Of a stretch of DNA of 38,700 bases, positions 16,909 through 24,598 are shown piece after piece. Below the pieces are notes generated by a model. It saw only the letters and a list, made by a program, of their open reading frames with translations. It ran no database searches and was not told the DNA's origin. The first letter of the stretch is position 1. Each line of letters opens with the position of its first letter. Position numbers and translations under genes: made by a program. Source of the stretch: JBCCMQ01 sp039179985 (GTDB lineage: Bacteria > Pseudomonadota > Alphaproteobacteria > Rhodobacterales > Rhodobacteraceae); contig JBCDED010000033.1 in assembly GCA_039179985.1 (NCBI GenBank), forward strand, positions 1 to 38,700, written 5' to 3'.

Positions 16909-17450
16909 GCGCAGGGCGCCTGATCGCTGTCGTCGGCCCGTCTGGTGTCGGTAAGGACAGCCTGATGGAAGCGCTCTGTGCCGCGCGGCCTGATTTCTGG
17001 CGCGTGCGCCGGGTGATCACGCGCCCCAGCGAGGCGGGCGGTGAGGATTTCGAAGGTGTGTCCGAAGCCGAGTTCCTGCGACGCGAGGCCGAAGGCGCCT
17101 TCGTTCTGTCCTGGCAGGCCCATGATCTGCACTATGGCATTCCGATGGAGGCCGCGCGGCGCATCGCCGAGGGCGCGCAGGCGGTTGCGAACCTATCGCG
17201 CGGCGCAGTTTTCGCGGCGGCCGAACGCTTTCCGGGCCTGCACGTACTGTCGGTGACCGCCAACCCCGAAATCCTGGCCGCGCGGCTGGCGAAGCGGGGT
17301 CGGGAGGATGCCGACGGGATCGCAAGGCGCCTGTCGCGCCCGGCACCTGAAATGCCCGTGGGCGTCGCCACGACCACGATCGACAACAGTGGTGCGATGG
17401 ATGACAGCGTCGCTGTCGCGCTCGCCGCGCTTTACCCGGTCAGCGCGTAA
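16905..17450 (+). CDS. phnN: Ribose 1,5-bisphosphokinase PhnN
   Basis: Converts alpha-D-ribose 1,5-bisphosphate to PRPP, the last salvage step of C-P lyase metabolism. 181 residues, close to the roughly 185 of E. coli PhnN. It has a guanylate-kinase-like P-loop VVGPSGVGKDSL at residues 9-20, then RVITRPSEAGGEDFEGVSEAEF, FVLSWQAHDLHYGIP and RLAKRGREDADGIARRL, the arginine-rich lid. The ATG at 16905 overlaps the phnL stop; earlier in-frame starts lie inside phnL in the wrong context. Its end overlaps the convergent DUF1045 gene by 19 bp. Confidence 0.93.
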   Translation: MSAGRLIAVVGPSGVGKDSLMEALCAARPDFWRVRRVITRPSEAGGEDFEGVSEAEFLRREAEGAFVLSWQAHDLHYGIPMEAARRIAEGAQAVANLSRGAVFAAAERFPGLHVLSVTANPEILAARLAKRGREDADGIARRLSRPAPEMPVGVATTTIDNSGAMDDSVAVALAALYPVSA

Positions 17451-18118
17451 CGGTGGATGAGATGAAAGCGGCCATCCTCCGCCTCACCCAACAGACCGAG
17501 CGAGCCAATGCGAAACGGCTTGGCCAGAAGATCGGCAAAGTGATCCGACAGACGCGCGACGGTCTGGTCGGCGTCTTCTTCGGGCAGCCGTCCGGTCAGC
17601 GTCATGTGGTAGCGAAACTCGTCCAGAACATACGGATAGCCCCAGGCTTGCAGCAGTTCTTCCTGACGTGCGCTGAGCCCGGTCTTACGACGGCGCTCCA
17701 GATCCGCCTCGCTCAGGGGTGCGCGATGGTCGTCAAGACCGGTGACAATGGAGCCAGCCAGGTCCGCAAGGTCGGCAGAAGGCTCTTCGGGCACCATGGC
17801 CACGAAGCCGCCCAGTCGGTGCACGGTCAGCTTCGGGATGACCACCGGTGCAATTCCGGCGCAGGCCGCCTCAAGCGCGCTTTGAAACGTGGACAGATCC
17901 GTGCCCTCGGCCAGCCGGAATGGCGGCTTGATTGTGCCGTGGAAGCCATATTTTCTTGGAGTCTCGGTCAGGTTTTGTGGCGGAGCGGGCAAGCCTTCGA
18001 CCAGCGGGTGGTAGGTCTTTTCGCCCGTCTCGCTGTTCCACCCAAGCCAGTCTGATGCGCGCAGAAACAACTCCCCCTCAGGCACCACGTACATGGCGTA
18101 CCTCATGAACTCACCCAT
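17432..18118 (-). CDS. C-P lyase-associated DUF1045 protein, 2H-phosphoesterase-like
   Basis: 228-residue protein of the family that accompanies phn operons. It shows the paired motifs of the 2H phosphoesterase superfamily: H60-x-T62 in YGFHGTIKPPF and H171-x-T173 in RYHMTLTGRL. Members of that superfamily hydrolyse 2',3'- or 1',2'-cyclic phosphates. The ATG at 18118 was chosen because AAGGAGA sits about 7 bases upstream; ATG at 18106, with GGTGA before it, is the alternative. It runs against the phn operon, overlaps phnN by 19 bp at its 3' end and the start of phnM at its 5' end, leaving no free promoter DNA. A role in opening ribose 1,2-cyclic phosphate 5-phosphate in place of PhnP is an attractive inference. 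Confidence 0.85.
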   Translation of the reverse strand: MGEFMRYAMYVVPEGELFLRASDWLGWNSETGEKTYHPLVEGLPAPPQNLTETPRKYGFHGTIKPPFRLAEGTDLSTFQSALEAACAGIAPVVIPKLTVHRLGGFVAMVPEEPSADLADLAGSIVTGLDDHRAPLSEADLERRRKTGLSARQEELLQAWGYPYVLDEFRYHMTLTGRLPEEDADQTVARLSDHFADLLAKPFRIGSLGLLGEAEDGRFHLIHRYALTG

Positions 18119-19280
18119 CCCGATCTCTCCTTCTGAAACGCGGCCATCGCTGATCCTGGCGAATGCCCGGCTTGTCTTGCCCGATGAGGTGCTGGTCGGG
18201 TCCATTGTGGTGCGCGACGGTTATATCGCCGATATCGCAACCGGCGCCTCGGTGCCAGCGGGGGCGGTCGATTGCGAGGGCCTGAACATCGCGCCGGGGC
18301 TGATCGAATTGCATACCGACAACCTCGAACGCCACATCCAGCCGCGTCCCCGCGTGGACTGGCCCCATGACGCGGCGATCCTTGCCCATGATGCGGAACT
18401 GGCCGGCACCGGCATCACAACGGTCTTCGACGCCATGCGCGTGGGCTCTATCCCCTCGGGCAAAGGCCGCTACCTGCAATATGCGCGTGGTCTGGCGTCG
18501 GAGCTTCTGGCGCTGAGAGCCAAAGGTGTGCTGAAGATCAGCCACTTTCTGCATCTGCGCGCCGAGGTCTGTTCCGAGACCCTGAAGTCTGAATTGGATG
18601 AGTTTGGTCCCGAAGACCGGGTGGGGCTTCTCAGCCTCATGGATCACACGCCGGGCCAGCGGCAGTTTCGCGACATCTCGAAGCTGAAAACCTATGTGAT
18701 GGGAAAGAACAACCTGACCGAAGCCGAGTTCGCCGAACACGTGGCCAAGCTCCAGAACCTGCGCGACCGGTTCGGGGATCACCACGAACGCTGCGCTGTC
18801 GAGAGCGCGCGGGCCTTCGGTGCGGTTCTGGCAAGTCATGACGACACCACCGCGGAACAGGTCGCCGTCTCTGCTGCGCATGGGGTCCGGCTTGCCGAAT
18901 TCCCCACAACGCGCGAAGCGGCGGCGGCCTGCCATACCCACGGGATCGCCGTGATGATGGGCGCGCCGAACCTCATTCGCGGTGGCTCGCACTCCGGCAA
19001 TGTCGCCGCAGCCGAACTGGCCGAGGCCGATCTGCTGGACATCGTTTCGTCCGACTATGTGCCGGCCGCGCTGATGCTGTCGGCGGTTCGCCTGTCGGAG
19101 CTTTGGGGCGACCTGCCACGCGCGATTCGCACGGTCACCGCAGCGCCGGCCGAGGCCGCGGGGCTGGAGGATCGGGGGCACCTTCAGGTCGGTCAGCGTG
19201 CCGATCTGATCCGTTTCGGGATAAGTGGCGGCACGCCGCATCTGCGCGGGGTCTGGTCGCAAGGTCGGCGCGTGGCCTAG
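18105..19280 (+). CDS. phnM: Alpha-D-ribose 1-methylphosphonate 5-triphosphate diphosphatase PhnM
   Basis: Amidohydrolase-superfamily enzyme that removes pyrophosphate from the phosphonate-ribose triphosphate before C-P cleavage. Up to 391 residues. Metal and catalytic motifs are ELHTDNLERHIQPRP, LMDHTPGQRQF, ASHDDTTAEQV, EFPTTREAA, GAPNLIRGGSHSGNVAAAEL and the metal aspartate region SSDYVPAALM. Two starts are possible, ATG 18093 and ATG 18105; neither has a good ribosome binding site, and both lie within CATG palindromes that also give ATG on the opposite strand, inside the DUF1045 gene. Its TAG stop lies in a CTAG shared with the convergent isomerase gene. Confidence 0.93.
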   Translation: MNSPIPISPSETRPSLILANARLVLPDEVLVGSIVVRDGYIADIATGASVPAGAVDCEGLNIAPGLIELHTDNLERHIQPRPRVDWPHDAAILAHDAELAGTGITTVFDAMRVGSIPSGKGRYLQYARGLASELLALRAKGVLKISHFLHLRAEVCSETLKSELDEFGPEDRVGLLSLMDHTPGQRQFRDISKLKTYVMGKNNLTEAEFAEHVAKLQNLRDRFGDHHERCAVESARAFGAVLASHDDTTAEQVAVSAAHGVRLAEFPTTREAAAACHTHGIAVMMGAPNLIRGGSHSGNVAAAELAEADLLDIVSSDYVPAALMLSAVRLSELWGDLPRAIRTVTAAPAEAAGLEDRGHLQVGQRADLIRFGISGGTPHLRGVWSQGRRVA

Positions 19281-20116
19281 GCGGTGGCCGCCAGACCCTG
19301 GCCTTCGAGATAGGCCATGGCGGCGGGGATATGCTGGGCGTCTCTCAGTTCCAGCACCAGATGCGGCTTCACCGGCAGGGCCGAAAGAGCGCGGAACACC
19401 GAATGCCAGAGGATCGTGCCCTGACCTGGTGCCCAGTGCCGGTCAGCATAGCCGTCGGCGTCCTGGATATGCACATGGTCCAGCTTCGCACCCGCATGTT
19501 CGACAAAGTAGTCGACGGGCGGCGCGCCGGTAGACCCATGGGCGTAATGGGCGTGGCCCGTGTCGATCGAGAGCTTCATCGCGCTTGAGTTGAAGCTGTC
19601 GGCCAGCTCCATCCGGTCGCCCGGGTTTATGTCCTCGATGTTCTCTATCACCAGCGTCACGCCCTGATCCGCTGCGCGGGCCACCACGGGGCGCATGACT
19701 GTGTGGACGGCCTCGATCTTGCGTTCGCGCGCGCTTGGCACGTTGTCCTGGCGCGGGTTGTTGCCGAAGTTGTTGTAATCCCAAGTGGTATAGGGCGAGT
19801 GGACCACCATCTGCGTGGCACCGAGCGCCGCGCAGATGTCGAGCCCGGTCATCATGCGGCGGGTGATCACCGGCGCGAACTCGGGGTCGTCATTGTCGAT
19901 CGTGAAGCCCTCGAACGGCCCGTGAATGCCCATCCGGCCCTTGAAGCCGTCGAGTGTCTTCTTCGCTTCGGCCACGCGTGGAGCCCAGTCACCGGTGATC
20001 CCGGCTGACGAGTAGAAATCCTGGATCTCAAGATCGCGGTCCATCTCGAAAAGCCAGTCGCGGAACTGCGGTAATTCGCTGATCTGGAGGGCCGCGCCCA
20101 CATTCAAAGGTGTCAT
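19277..20116 (-). CDS. TIM-barrel sugar-phosphate isomerase/epimerase family protein
   Basis: 279-residue protein of the AP-endonuclease-2 / xylose-isomerase-like TIM-barrel family, whose members isomerise sugars or act on other small polyols using divalent metal. Probable metal ligands are in VIENIED, SIDTGHAHYAHG, HVHIQDADG and LVLELRD. The N-terminus has no signal, so it is cytoplasmic. AAGGACG precedes the ATG. It follows the second phnM-like gene by 24 bp on the same strand and ends in the CTAG shared with phnM's stop. Its fixed pairing with a PhnM paralogue suggests action on a ribose phosphate or phosphonate derivative, but no specific reaction can be assigned. Confidence 0.8.
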   Translation of the reverse strand: MTPLNVGAALQISELPQFRDWLFEMDRDLEIQDFYSSAGITGDWAPRVAEAKKTLDGFKGRMGIHGPFEGFTIDNDDPEFAPVITRRMMTGLDICAALGATQMVVHSPYTTWDYNNFGNNPRQDNVPSARERKIEAVHTVMRPVVARAADQGVTLVIENIEDINPGDRMELADSFNSSAMKLSIDTGHAHYAHGSTGAPPVDYFVEHAGAKLDHVHIQDADGYADRHWAPGQGTILWHSVFRALSALPVKPHLVLELRDAQHIPAAMAYLEGQGLAATA

Positions 20117-20140
20117 GGCTTGTCGTCCTTTGTGGGAGGG

Positions 20141-21295
20141 TTAGAAAACACGGTGGCCTTCGCGCCAGACGGCGGTCACCTGCGGCTGGCCGTCGTGGAG
20201 GCGCACGGCCACGAGATCCGCCCGCAGGCCTTCGGAAATCCGGCCCCGGTCGCCGAGGCCGGAATGGCGCGCGGGCGCATCGCTGACAAGCGCAATGGCG
20301 GCGGGCAGATCGTAGGCCAGGTCGGGATCGGCGGCGATGGCGAAAGCGGCGTCAAGCGGGCTGCGCGGCACGTAGTCAGAGGCCAGAACGTCAACGAGGT
20401 GTTCGCTGAGTAGTTCGCGCACGGCGACATTGCCCGACTGCGAGCCGCCGCGCAGATAGTTCGGCGCGCCGGCTACGACGATCTGACCCAGCTCGCGGGC
20501 GCGCCGCGCGGCCGCGTGGGTCGTGGGGAATTCCGAGATCGTCACGCCCTCGGCCTGTGCCGTTTCCACATGGTCGACCGTGCGGTCATCGTGGGCCATC
20601 AGCGGGCGTCCGTGGGCGTGGGCGGCGGCGACCACATGGGCGCGCACATCGGCGCCCACGCGGGCGGAGCGTTCGAGAAGCTCATCCAGCACCGCGTGTC
20701 CTTCTTCCATGGTGATCCCCATGTCGCGGATGGTAACGCGAAGCCAGCGGTCCACATCGGGGCTCTGGCGGTCGCCCGGTGTGTGATCCATGACCGAGAC
20801 CATGGCCGTGATGTCCTTGCCGATGGTGTGGTCGACCAGGTCCTTCGTCTCTGGGTCGGCCACTTCGCAGCGCAGGTGCAGAAGATGCTCGGCGCGGAAG
20901 ACGCCGCGCGCGCAGCCGTCTTCCAGTGCGGCGACCAGGGGTTCAAGGATTTCTCGCCGCTCGGGTCGCTTCACCGAGGCGCCGACGCAAAGGCTGTCGA
21001 AGACCGTGGTGGTGCCCCCGGAGATGACGACCGCATCGTGGGCCATGAGCGCGGGCAGGTAGGCCCACCGCACGCTGGAGCGGGGGTGGACATGGGTTTC
21101 CACGTGGTCGGTATGGACGTCGACGACGCCTGGGATCAGGTATTGGCCGGTCAAATCGACCTGGCCGCTGACGCTGTCAGAAAGCCCGGCGATCACCCCG
21201 CCTCGCAAGACGACCGAGGTGTCGACCACGCCGTCCGGTGTCACCACATGTGCGCCGGACAGAACCACTTCGGATGCGCTTGGAGCGTCGAACAT
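20141..21295 (-). CDS. Second PhnM-like amidohydrolase (phosphonate metabolism)
   Basis: 384-residue paralogue of PhnM on the opposite strand. All the motif blocks of PhnM recur: VHTDHVETHVHPRS, VMDHTPGDRQS, AHDDRTVDHV, EFPTTHAAA, GAPNYLRGGSQSGNVAVREL and ASDYVPRSPLDAAF. The catalytic machinery therefore looks intact, although the rest has diverged (for example IGKDITAMVSVMDH). AGGAG lies about 7 bases before the ATG. It heads a two-gene operon with the TIM-barrel protein and has its own upstream region (21296-21497), so it is probably regulated apart from phnG-N. It may serve a different phosphonate-ribose or nucleotide-like substrate. Confidence 0.88.
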   Translation of the reverse strand: MFDAPSASEVVLSGAHVVTPDGVVDTSVVLRGGVIAGLSDSVSGQVDLTGQYLIPGVVDVHTDHVETHVHPRSSVRWAYLPALMAHDAVVISGGTTTVFDSLCVGASVKRPERREILEPLVAALEDGCARGVFRAEHLLHLRCEVADPETKDLVDHTIGKDITAMVSVMDHTPGDRQSPDVDRWLRVTIRDMGITMEEGHAVLDELLERSARVGADVRAHVVAAAHAHGRPLMAHDDRTVDHVETAQAEGVTISEFPTTHAAARRARELGQIVVAGAPNYLRGGSQSGNVAVRELLSEHLVDVLASDYVPRSPLDAAFAIAADPDLAYDLPAAIALVSDAPARHSGLGDRGRISEGLRADLVAVRLHDGQPQVTAVWREGHRVF

Positions 21296-21497
21296 CTGCT
21301 TCTCCTCTGGTGCGTGTCATCGGGGCCGGTGCCGCTTGCCACGCATCGTCATTCTAAAACGGAAATGGATGCCGCGCGTTGCCTGTGATCGCGGCCCCTA
21401 GCGTGTCCAAACCGCAGTCATGTAACGGTCTTGTGGCAGTTGCGCGATAGTTTAGTGACGCCATCGAAGGCGGCGGTGGGACGGGCGCGGGCGGCTC

Positions 21498-22490
21498 TCA
21501 ACTCACGATGCCTGCAACGCGCTCGATGGTCCAAAACGCCGCAATCGACCCGACCACATAGAGCGCGGCGGTGACCCCGCCGGTATAGGCGGAAAGGGAC
21601 ACGCGCCTGACCACCCAGCAGAGCGAGAGAACCATGGCGACAAAAATCAGCTGTCCGATCTCGACGCCGATGTTGAAGAAAAGAAGCGCCGCCGGGATCG
21701 CATCGGCGGGCAGACCCGTATCGGTCAGGGCCCCAGCAAATCCAAGTCCGTGCAAGAGCCCAAACGCAAAGGACACCTTCCAGGGCCGCAGCGCCGTTGG
21801 GCTGAGTTCGCCCCGCCGAGCGGCAAGCGCCTCGGCGGCGATCAGGACGATACTGAGCGCGATCAGCGCCTCGACGGGCGCACCGGGCACGCTCACGTGA
21901 CCAAGGCTGGCCAGCACCAGGGTGATCGAATGGGCAACGGTGAAAGCGGTGATCGCCCAGATGAGCCGGCGCGTGTCCTGGACAAGAAAGAGCAGCGCGA
22001 GGACAAAACACAGGTGATCGAATCCGAAAAGGATGTGATCGACCCCAAGCGGCAGATAGGTCGCCGCCACGCCCCAGAATGTGCTGTCGTCCATTACCGT
22101 AAAACTGGTGGTGCCTGCCAGAAGCCGCACGGACTGGCTGCGCCCGTCGGCCATCTCGACCCGTCCGATGGTCTCGATCAGGGCGCGTTCGGGGCTGAGA
22201 ATCTCAACCACCTTTCCTGAAAGCCCGCCCGCGCAGTCCACGGTCCAGCGTTCGGCAAAAGAGTTTCCGCCGCGCGTGGCGACCCGCGGCGTGGCATCGG
22301 CACAGTTCTCGGGCAAGGCGACCGTCAGCTCGCGCGGCGCGCGGCCCCCGACCGGTACCTTCCAAAATACCTCATAGCTCTCGGGCGTCAGTTCCCGGAT
22401 ATCGAGAAAGGCGGGCCGCACCTCATGGGCCTGCCCGCTAGTAGGCAGCGCAAGGGCAAGCGCCAACAACATGAGGCGAAGAAGGGTCAT
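21498..22490 (-). CDS. HupE/UreJ-2 family membrane protein
   Basis: 330 residues. A signal peptide (about 1-21, ending SGQA) leads into a periplasmic beta-rich domain (about 22-140; HEVRPAFLDIRELTPESYEVFWKVP). Then six or seven transmembrane segments form a HupE/UreJ-type domain with GVDHILFGFDHLCFVLALLFL, the conserved TAFTVAHSITLVLA and SFAFGLLHGLGFAG histidines, and FFNIGVEIGQLIFV. HupE/UreJ proteins are linked to nickel uptake, but this long form is of unproven function and may carry another metal. The ATG overlaps the PPIase stop (ATGA). No hydrogenase or urease genes are nearby. Confidence 0.82.
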   Translation of the reverse strand: MTLLRLMLLALALALPTSGQAHEVRPAFLDIRELTPESYEVFWKVPVGGRAPRELTVALPENCADATPRVATRGGNSFAERWTVDCAGGLSGKVVEILSPERALIETIGRVEMADGRSQSVRLLAGTTSFTVMDDSTFWGVAATYLPLGVDHILFGFDHLCFVLALLFLVQDTRRLIWAITAFTVAHSITLVLASLGHVSVPGAPVEALIALSIVLIAAEALAARRGELSPTALRPWKVSFAFGLLHGLGFAGALTDTGLPADAIPAALLFFNIGVEIGQLIFVAMVLSLCWVVRRVSLSAYTGGVTAALYVVGSIAAFWTIERVAGIVS

Positions 22491-23359
22491 CCGCTGGTGT
22501 CTTCGGCGGGCGTTGCAGTCTCGATGGTATATTTCTCGCGCAGGGCCTTTACATAGGCTTCCCGTGCCTTAGTGCGCTCGGACTCTTGCCAGTCGCGGGC
22601 GACCGCGGCCTTCGCTTCGGTCAGTGTTTCGGGGCGATCGGGCTGAAACTCTGAGACGAAGACAACGTGCATGCCAAAGGGCGACAAAACCGGCCCCGCC
22701 CATTCTCCCGGTGTGGCGCGGACCAGTTGCTGGGCAAAGACCTCGCCGTAAGCGCGGGCAACGGCGGGCAGCGGCGTGGCCTCCATGGATTGGGGCAAAA
22801 GGCTGCTGTCTCCGAGTTCGTCCGGCGGGATGCCCGCGATCAGACCTTCGAGCGTTGCGTAGGCCTTGTCTTCCAGACCCGCGCCGTGGCGCTCGCCGCT
22901 CAGAAAGACTTGGCGAAAGCTGATGATCGCAGGCCGGGTATAGTCGCCCGCGTTTTCTGCAAAGAACGCCGCAAGCTCGTACTCGCTTGGCGCGCGCCCG
23001 CCGGATAGATCGTCGAGTATGAATTCCATCTTCTGGGCCATGCGGCGGCGGACGATTACGTCGTCCGCATCAAGACCCAATGCCAAAGCTTCGCGGTAGA
23101 GCAGTTCTTCTTCGATGCGGGCGTCGAGCAAGCCGACCATCTCTTGATCCGTGGGCGGCCGCCGCCAGGTCCGCTCGAAGAGCGTGGCGAGGTTTTCCTG
23201 TTCTGCCGCCGAGATGCGGATCGTTTGCCCCTCTGCCGTCTCTCCCGGCTCCTGCGCGCGGGAGAGCGCAAAAAGCACGGCGCCAACGGCGAAAAAGATG
23301 AAAACCGGGTGGCTTATGAAGGCGCGCACGTGCATCGGAAAAGGCCTGCGGGTGGTCAC
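22487..23359 (-). CDS. Membrane-anchored parvulin-type peptidyl-prolyl isomerase
   Basis: 290-residue SurA/PpiC-like folding factor. An N-terminal hydrophobic segment (about 16-34, HPVFIFFAVGAVLFALSRAQ) anchors it. A chaperone-like helical region follows (RISAAEQENLATLFERTWRRPPTDQEMVGLLDARIEEELLYREALALGLD). The parvulin domain spans about 140-245 (RQVFLSGERHGAG through VRATPGEWAGPVLSPFGMHVVFVSEFQ). Start: GTG at 23359, 3 bases from the preceding ADH stop; ATG at 23335 is an alternative and neither has a strong ribosome binding site. It is coupled to the HupE/UreJ gene and probably helps fold that protein's periplasmic domain. Confidence 0.8.
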   Translation of the reverse strand: MTTRRPFPMHVRAFISHPVFIFFAVGAVLFALSRAQEPGETAEGQTIRISAAEQENLATLFERTWRRPPTDQEMVGLLDARIEEELLYREALALGLDADDVIVRRRMAQKMEFILDDLSGGRAPSEYELAAFFAENAGDYTRPAIISFRQVFLSGERHGAGLEDKAYATLEGLIAGIPPDELGDSSLLPQSMEATPLPAVARAYGEVFAQQLVRATPGEWAGPVLSPFGMHVVFVSEFQPDRPETLTEAKAAVARDWQESERTKAREAYVKALREKYTIETATPAEDTSG

Positions 23360-23362
23360 GAT

Positions 23363-24595
23363 TCAGCCGGACCCTAGACCCTCACGCCGAGGGTTCCTAG
23401 TGCCGGATCTTGGGTATTTGCGGCGCGCCCGGACCACGGCGCCCGCCTGACCGATGGCCGCTTCGTACAGCGCGCGGGTGTTCTCGGGCGTCATCTTGAC
23501 GGGGTTGGCGCCCGAGGTTGGGTCGCGCAGGGACATCTCGACCATCTCGTCGATCCGGTCCGTGCCCACGCCCATGGCGCCGAGCGTTTCCGGGATCGAC
23601 AGCGCCGTGCGCAGCTCCATCACATACGCTCGGAACCCGTCAAAGCCGCCATCAATCCCAAGATACGCCGCTGCCCGCGCCAGCCGGTCTTCGACAGCGG
23701 GCCGGTTCATATCGAGCACCATGGGCATCACCGCGGCATTTGTCGTGCCGTGGTGCGTGTCGTAGATGGCGCCGACGGGGTGCGACAGGGCGTGGATCGC
23801 TCCGAGACCCTTTTGAAACGCCACCGCGCCCATGGCGGCGGCGGACATCATTTCGGCGCGCGCCTCAATGTCGGTACCGTCCTCGTAGACGCGCAAAAGG
23901 TTGTCCTTCACGATCCGCATGCCTTCCAGCGCGATCCCCTGACTCATGGGGTGGTAGAGCCGGCTTGAATAAGCCTCCAGACAGTGGGCGAAGGCGTCCA
24001 TACCTGTGCCCGCCGTGATGGCGCGCGGCATGTCGACGGTCAGTTCCGGGTCTGCGATGACGACAGTGGGCAGGACCTGCGGGTGATAGATGATCTTCTT
24101 CTCGTGTGTCTGGGTATTGGTGATGATGCTGGCGCGCCCCACTTCGGAGCCCGTGCCCGCCGTTGTCGGCACCGCGACGATGGGGGCAATTGTGCTGGCA
24201 TCGGCCCGCGTCCACCAGTCGCCAATGTCCTCGAAATCCCAAATCGGCCGGGACTGGCCCGACATGAAGGCCACCATTTTTGCCAAGTCGAGCCCCGAGC
24301 CACCTCCAAAGGCCACGACCCCGTCATGGTCGCCCGCATTGTATGCCTTGACCCCGGCCAGCATGTTGGCCTCGGTCGGGTTCGGATCGACCTCGGCGAA
24401 AATCGCGCGCCCAAGCCCGGCGGCGTCGAGAATATCCAGCGTCTGCGCCGTGATTGGCAGGGCGGCAAGGCCCCTGTCTGTGACAAGCAGCGGTCGCGTG
24501 ATGCCGGCCTCGGCGCAGGCCTCGGGCAGTTCGGCGATGCGGCCGGCGCCAAAACGGACGTTTGTCGGGTAGGCCCAGTTGGCTTTGATCGGCAT
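23363..24595 (-). CDS. Iron-containing (group III) alcohol dehydrogenase
   Basis: 410-residue Fe-ADH that oxidises an alcohol to the aldehyde with NAD(P). The NAD-binding GGGSGLDLAK motif, VPTTAGTGSEVG and the metal ligands in GTGMDAFAHCLEAYSS and IHALSHPVGAIYDTHHGTTNA are all present. AAGGA precedes the ATG. It follows the ALDH gene by 3 bases, so alcohol and aldehyde oxidation are coupled. The last 28 or so residues after LYEAAIG (QAGAVVRARRKYPRSGTRN...) do not look like the family's C-terminus. They are encoded by DNA holding a perfect ACCCTC/GAGGGT hairpin, so the reading frame may run on into what was once intergenic sequence. Confidence 0.87.
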   Translation of the reverse strand: MPIKANWAYPTNVRFGAGRIAELPEACAEAGITRPLLVTDRGLAALPITAQTLDILDAAGLGRAIFAEVDPNPTEANMLAGVKAYNAGDHDGVVAFGGGSGLDLAKMVAFMSGQSRPIWDFEDIGDWWTRADASTIAPIVAVPTTAGTGSEVGRASIITNTQTHEKKIIYHPQVLPTVVIADPELTVDMPRAITAGTGMDAFAHCLEAYSSRLYHPMSQGIALEGMRIVKDNLLRVYEDGTDIEARAEMMSAAAMGAVAFQKGLGAIHALSHPVGAIYDTHHGTTNAAVMPMVLDMNRPAVEDRLARAAAYLGIDGGFDGFRAYVMELRTALSIPETLGAMGVGTDRIDEMVEMSLRDPTSGANPVKMTPENTRALYEAAIGQAGAVVRARRKYPRSGTRNPRREGLGSG

Positions 24596-24598
24596 GTT

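Noticed and set aside
18111..19262. Long minus-strand frame antisense to phnM
   Set aside because: Shadow of phnM, with no recognisable protein features and no ribosome binding site.
21312..21320. GTGTCATC upstream of the second PhnM gene as a Pho box
   Set aside because: Only one half-site is present; no second half at 11-base spacing.
23363..24595. Fe-ADH as the maleylacetate reductase partner of the dioxygenase
   Set aside because: It is 15 kb away in an operon with ALDH and a GS-like ligase, and its motifs are those of ordinary group III alcohol dehydrogenases.
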